NCBI RefSeq assembly: GCF_018323885.1
Contig: NZ_AP024585.1
Location: forward strand, 4,154,001-4,218,000
Origin: Citrobacter amalonaticus
GTDB lineage: Bacteria; Pseudomonadota; Gammaproteobacteria; Enterobacterales; Enterobacteriaceae
DNA length: 64,000 nucleotides
Direction: 5' to 3'
Made by a program: the position numbers and the translations under genes. Under the pieces are notes generated by a model. That model did no database searches, was not told the origin of the DNA, and saw only the letters and a list, made by a program, of their open reading frames with translations. Position 1 is the stretch's first letter. The number at the start of each line of letters is the position of its first letter. Positions 20,226 through 29,002 of the stretch are shown here, one piece after another.

Positions 20226-20954
20226 ATGAGGTTCGACATTGAGGGATTTATCACTTTTGACACAGAGGATGCGTCTCTCGTTAACCTGTTGACTGGGGAT
20301 TGCGTTGAATTATCCCAAACCTCTACACGCTTGTTGGCTGAATTGCTCAATCATCAAGGCGATATCCTTTCGAGAAATGAAATCTTTCAGACTGTTTTTG
20401 ATAAATATGGCGCCAGAGCGTCAAATAGTAATCTAAATCAATATATCTCCACATTGCGCAGAAACCTGAGCGATCTGGGTATCGCAAAAGAAATCATTGT
20501 CACGGTTCCTCGTATTGGTTTCAAAATAGCGGAAGATGCCATTATCAATAACGATCGTGAGTATCGAACGCCATTCCTTGAAGAAAAGGAGCCGGAGGCT
20601 CCGCCAGTTGAACCACAGAAACGCTGTCTTAAGCGCTTTACCCGCATTATCGCTCTGGCAATTGCCTTCCTTCTGCTCATAATAAATCCAGGTTCATTCA
20701 GAGCCGACACCGATATACAAAAACTGGTTGAGGGTCAGTGCGTCATTTTTATGCCCTCCTCACTCTCATTACGAGAGGTGACAAAGAGCTTTGATTTTGT
20801 CCCACAACCATTCGATTGCTCAGAGCAAAAGGAGTTGTACGTTTACAAGCAACAGGTACAAGGAGACCTGGGTGATATTGTGCAATTGTTACTCATTAAA
20901 TGTGATAAAGACAGCTGCATGAGTTTTTATTACAGAGAAAAAAATAATGCCTAA
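20226..20954 (+). CDS. ToxR/CadC-like membrane-bound transcriptional regulator (MarT-like)
   Basis: An N-terminal OmpR/PhoB-type winged helix (residues about 5-100: VELSQTSTRLLAELLNHQGD, ILSRNEIFQTVFDKYG, NLNQYISTLRRNLSDLG, VPRIGFKI) precedes a proline-rich linker, one transmembrane helix (IIALAIAFLLLIINPGSF, about residues 140-157) and a periplasmic tail of about 85 residues with four or five cysteines. The start at 20226 has GGAG six bases upstream; earlier in-frame GTG (20214) and ATG (20220) lie in that site. It overlaps the FidL-like gene, as MarT-FidL and YqeI-YqeJ pairs do in other enterics. The signal sensed is unknown. Confidence 0.82.
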   Translation: MRFDIEGFITFDTEDASLVNLLTGDCVELSQTSTRLLAELLNHQGDILSRNEIFQTVFDKYGARASNSNLNQYISTLRRNLSDLGIAKEIIVTVPRIGFKIAEDAIINNDREYRTPFLEEKEPEAPPVEPQKRCLKRFTRIIALAIAFLLLIINPGSFRADTDIQKLVEGQCVIFMPSSLSLREVTKSFDFVPQPFDCSEQKELYVYKQQVQGDLGDIVQLLLIKCDKDSCMSFYYREKNNA

Positions 20955-21414
20955 ACAAGCCATTTTTCTTTTGATCGGTGTCGGCCTGTTATTGATCGGC
21001 GCGGTTTACTGTTTTACCCGGCCCCCGGTTTTCTCATGCGAGTCACAGTTTTCTGTTATCCAGAGTATCAACAGCGACAACATTCGCGCCGAAGGGCTAA
21101 TTTTTGTCCACATGACGGATGATCAACTTCTTATCAATATTGACGGACTGCTCACACATAATGAAAAAAAGTATTTAATCTCGCGCACGCTCAAAATGAA
21201 ATATGAAACATACAATGCCAATGCGCATCTGTATAAGATAATGAGTGTCAAAACCATACATGATAATACTGATAATGTTGATGATGAGATTGCTAATAGT
21301 TTGTTGTTTGGCAAAGGCCCTGACGACAAAATAATTTTCCTAAAAAAAGTCAATAATAATGTCATACTATTTGGTAACCACGTATTCCCGCAATATGGTT
21401 GCAAACGAGATTAA
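20947..21414 (+). CDS. FidL-like membrane protein
   Basis: 155 residues: an N-terminal membrane anchor (KQAIFLLIGVGLLLIGAVYC) and a periplasmic domain with three cysteines, the last two of which could pair. Size, topology and position right after a ToxR-like regulator (8-base overlap) match the FidL/YqeJ family. By analogy with ToxR-ToxS it may stabilise or tune the regulator; this is inference. No enzyme motif is visible. Confidence 0.7.
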   Translation: MPKQAIFLLIGVGLLLIGAVYCFTRPPVFSCESQFSVIQSINSDNIRAEGLIFVHMTDDQLLINIDGLLTHNEKKYLISRTLKMKYETYNANAHLYKIMSVKTIHDNTDNVDDEIANSLLFGKGPDDKIIFLKKVNNNVILFGNHVFPQYGCKRD

Positions 21415-21453
21415 TTAGCGTGGTTTTCTTTAACGAAGCACAGCGAAAGTTAA

Positions 21454-22638
21454 ATGTCTCATTATATGAATATAAAATTAATAGAATCACTGGCTTGCAT
21501 CTCAAAAATAATAGACATGATTAACCCCAGGCTTAACCTGCATCATGTCAGAACGGCATTCATCGCCTGGCACCTGGCCAGGGAATCGCGGTTCACACCT
21601 GCACAGTGCAGGAAAACGCTGCTGGCGGCCCTGCTTCATGATATTGGAGGGCTGAACGAGGAATCGCGCCTTCAACCCCTCAGCTATTACGATAATGAAC
21701 TCAATAACCATGCGGCCGTTGGTGCTGAATTACTGGCGAGCGTTCCTTTACTGAATCCGTTAAGTTCGATTGTTCGCTATCACCACACCCACTGGGACAA
21801 TGGAAAAGGCGACTACGTTAACGGTGAAAAAGTGCCCAGAGAGAGCCATGTCGTTTATCTGGCGGATCGTCTGGATGTTTTAATCGCCCTTTACCGTGCT
21901 AGCGATATATTATCGGCAAAAGAGGAAATTATTAATATCATTGTTGGCGGCGAACATATTTTATATAACCCCGAATTTATCAATGCTTTCAGAAAAGTAG
22001 CAAATTGCGAACACTTCTGGTTAAAAATTAAATCCACAGAGTTCGACGATTATATCCAGGACATCCCCCGCATCCATAACGACTCCATCTCTTTGCATAA
22101 CTTTCGCGATATCGCCAACATGCTGGCGTTTATTATTGATGGGTTCAGCCAGAACGGCGTCCAGCACTCCCTGGTTGTCGGCCGTATCTCCGGTTACCTG
22201 GCTCGAGAAATGGGAATTCCCCCGGTCCAGTGCCTGAAAATCGAAATAGGTGGCTTGTTGCATAACCTGACGTCTCTGGCGCTGTGCGCCGCTCCGGCAC
22301 ATACCGGGGAAGATAATGCTATCTGGGGTGAACTCTATCCAATTGAAGCCATTCGGGATATTGCCCGGTGGTGTCAAATTCAAAAGACAGGGGTTGCACA
22401 AGCCACCCATCCTCTTGAAGTGAGGATTCTGAAGGCCAGCATCTGGCTGGCGTCGTTGCTGCAGGGCGTCACGCTGTCATCGGAATTTAAAGTACGCGTC
22501 GGGGAAACTGCAGAAATCGCCCCTGAACTGGCGGACATTGTGCGGCAAAATAGCGAGGTTTTACTGCAAATTTTTCAGGAGTCGGTCAAAGAGCGACGCG
22601 CCCTGGTCCAGAGAATTAACCAGCTAGGCCTGACCTGA
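21454..22638 (+). CDS. Tandem HD-domain protein, HD-GYP-like (putative cyclic-di-GMP phosphodiesterase)
   Basis: 394 residues in two related halves. The first (about 25-150) keeps metal-binding motifs: H30/H31, HD at 62-63 in ALLHDIGG, H86 and the HHTHWD stretch at 110-115 followed by GKGDYVNGEKVP and LADRLDV, the layout of HD-GYP enzymes, although GYP itself reads GKGDY. The second half (about 225-330) has HSLVVGRISGYLAREMGI and GGLLHNL, where the HD pair has become HN, so it is probably non-catalytic. It may hydrolyse cyclic di-GMP under control of the MarT/FidL-like pair. It converges with the ketoreductase gene. An ATG at 21466 is an alternative start. Confidence 0.72.
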   Translation: MSHYMNIKLIESLACISKIIDMINPRLNLHHVRTAFIAWHLARESRFTPAQCRKTLLAALLHDIGGLNEESRLQPLSYYDNELNNHAAVGAELLASVPLLNPLSSIVRYHHTHWDNGKGDYVNGEKVPRESHVVYLADRLDVLIALYRASDILSAKEEIINIIVGGEHILYNPEFINAFRKVANCEHFWLKIKSTEFDDYIQDIPRIHNDSISLHNFRDIANMLAFIIDGFSQNGVQHSLVVGRISGYLAREMGIPPVQCLKIEIGGLLHNLTSLALCAAPAHTGEDNAIWGELYPIEAIRDIARWCQIQKTGVAQATHPLEVRILKASIWLASLLQGVTLSSEFKVRVGETAEIAPELADIVRQNSEVLLQIFQESVKERRALVQRINQLGLT

Positions 22639-22671
22639 ACCGCGAGATGCCATTCTCGCGGTTCTTGCTTA
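22638..22671. terminator. Bidirectional terminator between the HD protein and the ketoreductase gene
   Basis: Perfect 10-base stem AACCGCGAGA/TCTCGCGGTT with loop TGCCAT; the stem lies 12 bases or fewer from the stops of both convergent genes, and CTTGCTT follows on the plus strand. It would end the long minus-strand operon. Confidence 0.75.
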
Positions 22672-23409
22672 TCAGGCGGACAAACCACCGTCCAGCACCA
22701 GTGTCTGACCGGTAAGATAGCTACTCCCTTCCCCGGTCAGAAACGCAACCGCGCGGGCGACGTCCTGCGTGCGTCCGAGGCGACGCAGAGGAATATTCTG
22801 CCGCATGGTTTTCAATCGGGCTTCCGGAATGGCCTGAACCATCTCACCGTCAATCAACCCCGGAGCCAGACAATTCACCCGAATGCCAAAACGCCCCACT
22901 TCTCGCGCCAGCGAATGCGTCAGGCCAATCATCGCCGCCTTGCTGGCGGCATAGGCCGTCTGTCCGCTGTTGCCTTTTATGGCCGTCACGGATGACATAA
23001 ACACAATCGAGCCACTGCCCTGGGTCATCATGGCGGGCAGCAGAATGCGATTCCAGTTCACCACCGCGACCAGATTGTTTCCCAGCACCTCCTGCCAGTC
23101 TCGCGCGTTCTGGTGGATGTGCAGCGCGTCATTGGTCATACCGGCGTTATGGATGATAGCGGCAGGCGCGCCATGCGCCTCGAGCAGAGACATGGCTAAC
23201 TGCTCGACGCTGGCTTCATCGCTGCCGTCGCAGCGAATGCCCTTCACCCAGGTCGACGTACTCTGGCTTTGCGCGATGTCCAGCGTGCGGGCGATCCCGG
23301 CCTCGTTGCGACCGGTAAAGACAATGTTCCATTCAGGCAACAGGTGACTCACCAGCGCCTGGCCGATTCCCCGACTGCCGCCGGTGATGAGCATCCATTT
23401 CTTTGCCAT
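22672..23409 (-). CDS. 3-oxoacyl-ACP reductase (FabG-like short-chain dehydrogenase)
   Basis: Reduces a 3-ketoacyl-ACP to the 3-hydroxy form with NAD(P)H. The ATG at 23409 (245 residues) follows the ACP stop after one base; a longer frame would enter the ACP gene. Visible: TGGSRGIG cofactor loop (residues 9-16), NAG at 88-90, catalytic S139/S140, Y153 and K157 in YAASK, and the C-terminal GQTLVLDGG. All catalytic residues are intact. It is the last gene of the peptide/acyl operon, paired with the ketosynthase, dehydratase and ACP. It is distinct from housekeeping fabG, which belongs to another cluster in enterics. Confidence 0.92.
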   Translation of the reverse strand: MAKKWMLITGGSRGIGQALVSHLLPEWNIVFTGRNEAGIARTLDIAQSQSTSTWVKGIRCDGSDEASVEQLAMSLLEAHGAPAAIIHNAGMTNDALHIHQNARDWQEVLGNNLVAVVNWNRILLPAMMTQGSGSIVFMSSVTAIKGNSGQTAYAASKAAMIGLTHSLAREVGRFGIRVNCLAPGLIDGEMVQAIPEARLKTMRQNIPLRRLGRTQDVARAVAFLTGEGSSYLTGQTLVLDGGLSA

Positions 23410-23410
23410 A

Positions 23411-23662
23411 TCAACCTGCCATTTCCTGCGCAATACGCTGGCTGAGTTCGCGAAGCGTCATGGTTGGATTTTTCATAAACATTTCAGGGCTGAGCGTGAC
23501 GTTAAATTCACGCTTCGCCAGTACCATCAGTTCAACGTAGTCGAGGCTGTCCAGCTCCAGTTCAGGCAGCGTCGTCTCTGGTGTCAGCGCCTCCGGCGCC
23601 AGGTCTTTGGCGTCACAGATCATTTCACTGATTTTGTCGTAGATCATTTCATGCTGGCTCAT
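23411..23662 (-). CDS. Acyl carrier protein
   Basis: 83 residues, acidic and helical, with the phosphopantetheine site in LELDSLDYVELM (S39). It carries the growing acyl chain for the neighbouring ketosynthase, dehydratase and ketoreductase. No phosphopantetheinyl transferase gene lies nearby, so a host enzyme would have to activate it. Its 5' end overlaps the dehydratase gene by 14 bases. Confidence 0.92.
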   Translation of the reverse strand: MSQHEMIYDKISEMICDAKDLAPEALTPETTLPELELDSLDYVELMVLAKREFNVTLSPEMFMKNPTMTLRELSQRIAQEMAG

Positions 23663-24455
23663 TTGATTTTCCTTTTGTCAGCGCGCCGACTTTAAGCGTT
23701 ACGGCATTGCTAATGTAGTGATGTTGATAACAGGTTCGCGCGGCGATTCGCACTACCACCGCGCCATTCGCAAGGTCGCCAACCACCAGGGCCGGCAAAG
23801 TGTCGATCTCTAGATGTTCCGGTAGCGACTCTGCTCGCCAGGGGGCCAGCAGATGACTGTCGAAAATGACTTCCTGATGGGTCTGTACAACAGGAAAGTG
23901 AGAAAACAGCGCATCCAGCGTCCGACACGTCGGCAGTATGTCGGCAATCGCCTGCTGGCATAACAGCGCGGTATCCTGGAGAAGATGACGAAACAACAGG
24001 GCGTCGAGAAAATGCCATTGCTGAGCGTCGGGCAACAGCGGCAGAAACGTCCGATGCAGCGCGGCCAGCGCCGACGAATCCAGAACCCGTTGGCTTTCGC
24101 CATCGACGAGTGGCAGGTGGTTCTCCGGCGTGATCTGGCAAGAAAGGCAGGTCTCTTCGGCAGAAAACTCCCGCACCGACGCCGCAACCCGCTTAGTCGC
24201 ATCGCGCGTCAGTCGATAGGCGGTATCCCGCCACAGCGGTCGACGCAGACGCACGGTACATTTCAGAAACGGGGCGTCGTCGACCGGCGGACTGATAAAC
24301 CGCTTTACGTCCAGCAAGGCGCGCATGCCATGTACGCTGAGTCCGCTTCCGCCCCGCGCTTTCACCCACGCCTCGTCAAAGTGTACCGGGTTGTAATCGC
24401 CCGAAAACGCGGCCCAGCGCCGGGCATCCTGTTGACCATAATGAAGCGGCATCAT
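23649..24455 (-). CDS. MaoC-like hot-dog 3-hydroxyacyl dehydratase
   Basis: 268 residues. The N-terminus holds the MaoC hydratase signature FSGDYNPVHFDEA, giving catalytic D20 and H25, followed by GLSVHGM. It would remove water from 3-hydroxyacyl-ACP to give the 2-enoyl product. The second half (about 130-268) is less conserved and may be a second, inactive hot-dog fold. Start overlaps the ketosynthase stop as ATGA. Substrate assignment to the local ACP follows from context. Confidence 0.78.
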   Translation of the reverse strand: MMPLHYGQQDARRWAAFSGDYNPVHFDEAWVKARGGSGLSVHGMRALLDVKRFISPPVDDAPFLKCTVRLRRPLWRDTAYRLTRDATKRVAASVREFSAEETCLSCQITPENHLPLVDGESQRVLDSSALAALHRTFLPLLPDAQQWHFLDALLFRHLLQDTALLCQQAIADILPTCRTLDALFSHFPVVQTHQEVIFDSHLLAPWRAESLPEHLEIDTLPALVVGDLANGAVVVRIAARTCYQHHYISNAVTLKVGALTKGKSNEPA

Positions 24456-25705
24456 ACGTGCTTCTCCAGAATCAACGCCGCATTCGCGCCACCAAAGCCG
24501 AAGCTCAGGTTTAGCGTGCGACGGACATTGCCCGCACGATGGCCCTCAACCACATAATCCAGATCGCAGCATTCATCCGCTTGCTGGAAATTGGCCGTCG
24601 CGGGAATGATGCCGTTGGCGATAGCTTGCAGACAGACAATGCTCTCGAAGGTGCCCGCCGCGGAAATTAAGTGCCCGGAGTACGATTTCGTACTGGAAAC
24701 CGGAATGGACCACACCGCGTCCCGCAGCGCCATTTTTAGCGACTGCGTTTCATTGATATCGTTCAGCGGCGTCGAGGTACCGTGCGCGTTGATGTAGTCG
24801 AGTTGCTCCGGTTCCAGCTCCGCCTGTTGCAGCGCATGGGTGATGGTTTGCACGCGGGCAAGACAGTCTTCCGCCGGCGAGGTGAAATCCCAGGCGTCGG
24901 AGAAGTTGGCGTAGCCGGTAATCTCGCCGAGGATCGTCGCGCCGCGTGCCAGTGCCCCTTCGCGCTCTTCCAGACACAGCACCGCCGCCCCTTCCGATAA
25001 CACAAAACCGCTACGATGGGCGCTGAACGGACAGCTGGCGCGCTGCGGATCCGACGCCTCCTTACTCAGTGCGCCCAGCACGTCAATGTTCCACACCGCG
25101 CAGTGGCTGGTGAGAGATTCTCCGGCGCCGGCCAGCATCATCTTTGCCCTGCCGCTGCGGATCACCTCGTAAGCGTCGCCAATAGCGATCGTCCCCGTCG
25201 CGCAGGCGGCAACCACCGTATTCTGGTAACCATTGAGTCCCCAGAACTGGCTGCATGCTGCGGTGGTGACGCTGGGCATCGAGTAAAAACAGTTAAACGG
25301 TGAAGCGACGCCCGCGGCCGCAAACTCACTTTGTGCGTCGTAGCTTTCGTCCAGTCCTCCCCAGCCGGTTCCCATGATCACGCCGCAGTCGAGCGTGCAG
25401 TAGTATTCCTGCGGCGGCCTGACGCCAAAGGCCATCGTCATAGCCTGACGTGCCGCGCTAACGGTCAGCCGGGCAAAGCGCGGCAGCCGACGACGAATCA
25501 CTGCAGGAACACCTGCCAGGCTCGGCTCGTTATCCACCAGCCCGAGAAAATGGGTGTTGATATTCTGCGCCGTTTTATCGACGTAGCGATAGCCCAGACG
25601 GTTATCCATCATCGCCTGCCAGCTCTCATCAGCCGTCGCGCCAAGTGGGGTCACGGCGCCATACCCGGTAACGACGACCCGCTTAAATTCATTATTCGGC
25701 TTCAT
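24452..25705 (-). CDS. Beta-ketoacyl-ACP synthase (FabF/KAS II type)
   Basis: Elongates acyl-ACP chains with malonyl-ACP. The 417-residue thiolase-fold enzyme has the complete Cys-His-His set: C168 in AACATGT, H308 in NAHGTSTP and H345 in YSGHLISAAG, with K340 in SSTKS. The N-terminal RVVVTGYGAVTPLG and C-terminal SFGFGGANAAL are typical. It begins 14 bases inside the end of the outer-membrane factor gene, so synthesis and export genes are translationally coupled. It does not look like a chain-length-factor partner, since the active cysteine is present. Confidence 0.92.
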   Translation of the reverse strand: MKPNNEFKRVVVTGYGAVTPLGATADESWQAMMDNRLGYRYVDKTAQNINTHFLGLVDNEPSLAGVPAVIRRRLPRFARLTVSAARQAMTMAFGVRPPQEYYCTLDCGVIMGTGWGGLDESYDAQSEFAAAGVASPFNCFYSMPSVTTAACSQFWGLNGYQNTVVAACATGTIAIGDAYEVIRSGRAKMMLAGAGESLTSHCAVWNIDVLGALSKEASDPQRASCPFSAHRSGFVLSEGAAVLCLEEREGALARGATILGEITGYANFSDAWDFTSPAEDCLARVQTITHALQQAELEPEQLDYINAHGTSTPLNDINETQSLKMALRDAVWSIPVSSTKSYSGHLISAAGTFESIVCLQAIANGIIPATANFQQADECCDLDYVVEGHRAGNVRRTLNLSFGFGGANAALILEKHV

Positions 25706-27071
25706 GTTGCATCATCCTGTATTGCGTTTCGCCACCCCCTTGCGCCAGCCAGAGCTGCAACGTGGCGTAGAGGTAGTCGTATTGGGTTTGTGCGAGGGCG
25801 TTCTCTAACGTCAACAGATCGTCCTGCGCGTTCAACAACGTCTGAAAATCCACGGCGCCCGCGCGATAGCGGCTTTCCGTCAGGGTTAAACGCCGCTGAC
25901 TGAGGATCAGCGACTGGTGAAGTCGTGCGCGCTGTTCATCAGCACTCAGGCGGTTTTCCATCGCTTCATCCACTTCGGCGAGCGCGGCGTAGGCCGTCGA
26001 GCGAAAGGCGATTGCCGCCTGTTTTACCGCGAGATCCGCTTGCTTCACGGTGAGCTGTTGGGTGTTCCACTGGATAAACGGCAGCGCCAGCGTGCCGCCA
26101 ATCGTGCGGATCGGATCGCGGAACCATTGGCTGAAGATTTGACTGCCGGCATTCAGTGAGGCATCAAGCGAAAGTGCGGGATAAAACTGCAGCCTTGAAG
26201 CGTCGTAACCCGCAAGGGCCGCGCGCAGACGCGACTCCGCTGCCTGAATGTCCGGCCGCTGCGCAATCACCCGTAGCGGTGTTTTTTGCGCAATCGGCAC
26301 CTGCTGGTTTGCATCCAGCGCGGGTGATTCATCGGCATGCTGTTCTGCCGGTCTGTTGAGCAACAGCGCCAGCGCATTGCGCGTATTCTGACGTTGCTGA
26401 ACCAGCGTTCGCCACTGATTCTCTCGTTCCAGCAGGGCCTGCTGCGCCTGCAACACATCGAGCTGGCCGACCTTCCCGGCGTTAAACCATGACGTCACCT
26501 GCTGCACGGTCTGTTGCGAAATCGCCAGACCGTCACGCTGATTGCGAATCTGCTGGTTATACAGTGCGATACGCCAGTACAACTGGGCGGTGGTGCCCAT
26601 CGTGGTGAGTACCGTCGCGTGATAATCCTGCTCGCTCGCCACCGCTTCCCACTCGCTTTGCTCACGGGCCCGCGCCAGTTTTCCCCACAGATCCAGTTCC
26701 CAGCCGATGGTGATGCCGCTGCTGTAGTTTTCCTGCGCGGATGTTCCCCGGCGTGTGTTTTTGCTGTTACTGGCAGAACCGCTGACCGCCACATCGGGGG
26801 TCATATTGGTGTCAGTTAACCCTGCCGCCACACGCGCCTGTTGCACGGTGATGGCCGCCGCCGCGAGATCGTTATTGCTTTCCAGCACCTGTTCAATCAC
26901 CCGCGACAGTCGGGGATCGCCAAAACGTTGCCAGCCGTATTCCGACACCGTGTCGGTAGCAGGCCCCCATTGGGTGGGCAAAGACAACAGCGGACTCTGG
27001 TAGTCGCTGCGGGTCAGTGAGCCACAACCCGCGAGCAATAAAAGTGCGAGCAACACAAGCAATCTTTTCAT
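25692..27071 (-). CDS. Outer-membrane efflux lipoprotein (TolC/NodT family)
   Basis: Outer-membrane channel of a tripartite exporter. The ATG at 27071 overlaps the MacB-like stop (ATGA) and yields 459 residues with a lipoprotein signal ([16 protein letters not shown], cysteine at 16). Two OEP repeats follow, with NDLAAAAITVQQARVAAGLT near residue 75 and the typical RPDIQAAESRLRAALAGYDA near residue 290, and long helical stretches for the periplasmic tunnel. It probably completes the channel formed with the MacA- and MacB-like proteins, perhaps also serving the C39 exporter. Confidence 0.9.
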   Translation of the reverse strand: MKRLLVLLALLLLAGCGSLTRSDYQSPLLSLPTQWGPATDTVSEYGWQRFGDPRLSRVIEQVLESNNDLAAAAITVQQARVAAGLTDTNMTPDVAVSGSASNSKNTRRGTSAQENYSSGITIGWELDLWGKLARAREQSEWEAVASEQDYHATVLTTMGTTAQLYWRIALYNQQIRNQRDGLAISQQTVQQVTSWFNAGKVGQLDVLQAQQALLERENQWRTLVQQRQNTRNALALLLNRPAEQHADESPALDANQQVPIAQKTPLRVIAQRPDIQAAESRLRAALAGYDASRLQFYPALSLDASLNAGSQIFSQWFRDPIRTIGGTLALPFIQWNTQQLTVKQADLAVKQAAIAFRSTAYAALAEVDEAMENRLSADEQRARLHQSLILSQRRLTLTESRYRAGAVDFQTLLNAQDDLLTLENALAQTQYDYLYATLQLWLAQGGGETQYRMMQHEAE

Positions 27072-28999
27072 TCGCGAGCCAGCGCCTCGGTTGGGTTGAG
27101 GCGAGCCGCCCTGCGCGCCGGAAAATAGCCAAACGTCAGGCCGATCAGGGCAGAAAACCCACAGGCCATCAGCACCGGAAACGCAGTGAACACCATTGAG
27201 AACGCATCGGTCGCAAGGGCGAAAAGATGCCCCGCCACCCACGAACCGAACACGCCCAACAGGCCGCCGAGGGCGCAGATCATCACGGCCTCAATCAGAA
27301 ACTGGTTCATGATGTCCGAGGGACGCGCACCCACCGACAAGCGGATGCCGATTTCATGCGTCCGCTCTGTCACCGACACCAGCATGATGTTCATCACTCC
27401 GACGCCGCCCACCAGCAGGGAGATCGCCGCAATGGCGGTAATCAACAACGACATCGAGTCAGAGGTCTTTTGCAACGCATTCGCCAGCTGATCGTCGGTC
27501 TGGATAAAGAAGTCCTTCCGGCCATGTTCCCGCAGCAGATGACGTTCCGCCCGCAGCGCCGCCTCATGCGGTTCCAGCCGCGGTTGAAAACGCAGAATCA
27601 ACGATTCCAGCGGCTTTTCGCCGGTGAGTCGCTGCTGTAATGACGTATGCGGAACCCAGGCGGTCATAAACCCGCCCACCACTTTCGGGCCGGGTCGTGT
27701 CGCCACGCCGATCACCCGCCACGGCGCGCCGCCAATCTGGACTATCTCGTCAAGCGGATTTTCGCCACCGGGAAACAGCGTATCGCGCCCAGTCTCATCG
27801 AGAATCAACAGCGGTTCGCCTTCCGCGACGTCGCGTGCGGTAAAGCCATTTCCCTGCACAAAGCGCAGCCCTTGCAGGGCAAAAAAGTCCTGTGACACGC
27901 CGGAGAGCATCATGGAGGAGTCGAGCCCTTTGCGAACCGCGAGCGTTGTGCTGCTGACCACCGGCGAGACGCCCATGATCCACGGCAACGCCTGTAAACT
28001 GCGCACATCGTCCATCGACAATGCGCGCTCCATATCCGGGCGCTTGCTGCCCCACCCTGTGCCGGGATGGATCTCCAGTGTGGTGCTTCCCAGTTTGCCA
28101 ATCTCGCTCATGATCGCCTGCCGCGCGCCTTCGCCTACCGCCATCGACGACACCACCGACGCAATGCCGATGATGATCCCCAACATGGAGAGAAACGCGC
28201 GCATCCGGTGTCCGAGCAGCGAACGCCAGGCCATGCGGACCGCTTCATGAAGACGGCGGCCCAGCGAGGCGCGTCCGTTATCCTGCTCCGGCAGCGTAAT
28301 CGGCCGGCAAACGGCGGCGTGCTGAACGTCGCGAATAATTCGCCCGTCGCTGATCTCAATCATTCGCTGCGCTTGCCGGGCAACGTCGCGGTCGTGGGTG
28401 ACGATGATGACCGTGTGCCCAGCCGCATGCAGCTGATGCAGCACGTCCATTAGCGCCTTGCCGCTGACGCTATCGAGTGCGCCGGTGGGCTCATCCGCGA
28501 GGATGATATGCGCACCGTTGATCAGCGCCCGGCAGATGCTCACGCGCTGCTGTTGCCCCCCCGAAAGCTGGGCGGGGCGGTGCTGGAGTCGGTTTTCCAG
28601 GCCAAGCTGACGTGCAAGACGCTGGGTGCGTGCATTGCGCTCTTGCGCTGACATTGCGGTGTACAGCGCGGGAATGGCGATGTTCTCTTCCGCCGTCAGA
28701 TACGGCATCAGGTGATAGCGCTGAAATATAAACCCCAGATAACGACTGCGCAGATCGGCCAGGTGCAGGCTGTCGGCATCATGTACCGGCGTTCCGTTGA
28801 TCAACACCTCGCCGGAAGAAGGTTTGTCCAGGCAACCGATGATGTTCATCAGCGTGGACTTCCCCGAACCCGAAGCGCCCACAATCGCCACCATCTCACC
28901 GCTGTGGAGGGTCAGTGAAATGTCGCTCAGCACCGCAAGCGTCTCGCTTCCCGCGCGGAATGTCCGGCAAACCTGGCGTAAGACGATAATCGGTTCCAT
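27068..28999 (-). CDS. MacB-like ABC transporter (ATPase plus permease)
   Basis: 643 residues. ATPase domain at about 1-230: Walker [10 protein letters not shown], signature LSGGQQQR, Walker [12 protein letters not shown]. Permease part: one helix near residue 270, a large periplasmic domain (about 300-510) and three C-terminal helices with GIGVMN-like [20 protein letters not shown] and [10 protein letters not shown]. This is the MacB architecture (mechanotransmission pump). In E. coli MacB exports macrolides and heat-stable enterotoxin; here context suggests an (acyl-)peptide. Three bases separate it from the MacA-like gene. Confidence 0.9.
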   Translation of the reverse strand: MEPIIVLRQVCRTFRAGSETLAVLSDISLTLHSGEMVAIVGASGSGKSTLMNIIGCLDKPSSGEVLINGTPVHDADSLHLADLRSRYLGFIFQRYHLMPYLTAEENIAIPALYTAMSAQERNARTQRLARQLGLENRLQHRPAQLSGGQQQRVSICRALINGAHIILADEPTGALDSVSGKALMDVLHQLHAAGHTVIIVTHDRDVARQAQRMIEISDGRIIRDVQHAAVCRPITLPEQDNGRASLGRRLHEAVRMAWRSLLGHRMRAFLSMLGIIIGIASVVSSMAVGEGARQAIMSEIGKLGSTTLEIHPGTGWGSKRPDMERALSMDDVRSLQALPWIMGVSPVVSSTTLAVRKGLDSSMMLSGVSQDFFALQGLRFVQGNGFTARDVAEGEPLLILDETGRDTLFPGGENPLDEIVQIGGAPWRVIGVATRPGPKVVGGFMTAWVPHTSLQQRLTGEKPLESLILRFQPRLEPHEAALRAERHLLREHGRKDFFIQTDDQLANALQKTSDSMSLLITAIAAISLLVGGVGVMNIMLVSVTERTHEIGIRLSVGARPSDIMNQFLIEAVMICALGGLLGVFGSWVAGHLFALATDAFSMVFTAFPVLMACGFSALIGLTFGYFPARRAARLNPTEALARE

Positions 29000-29002
29000 C
29001 CG

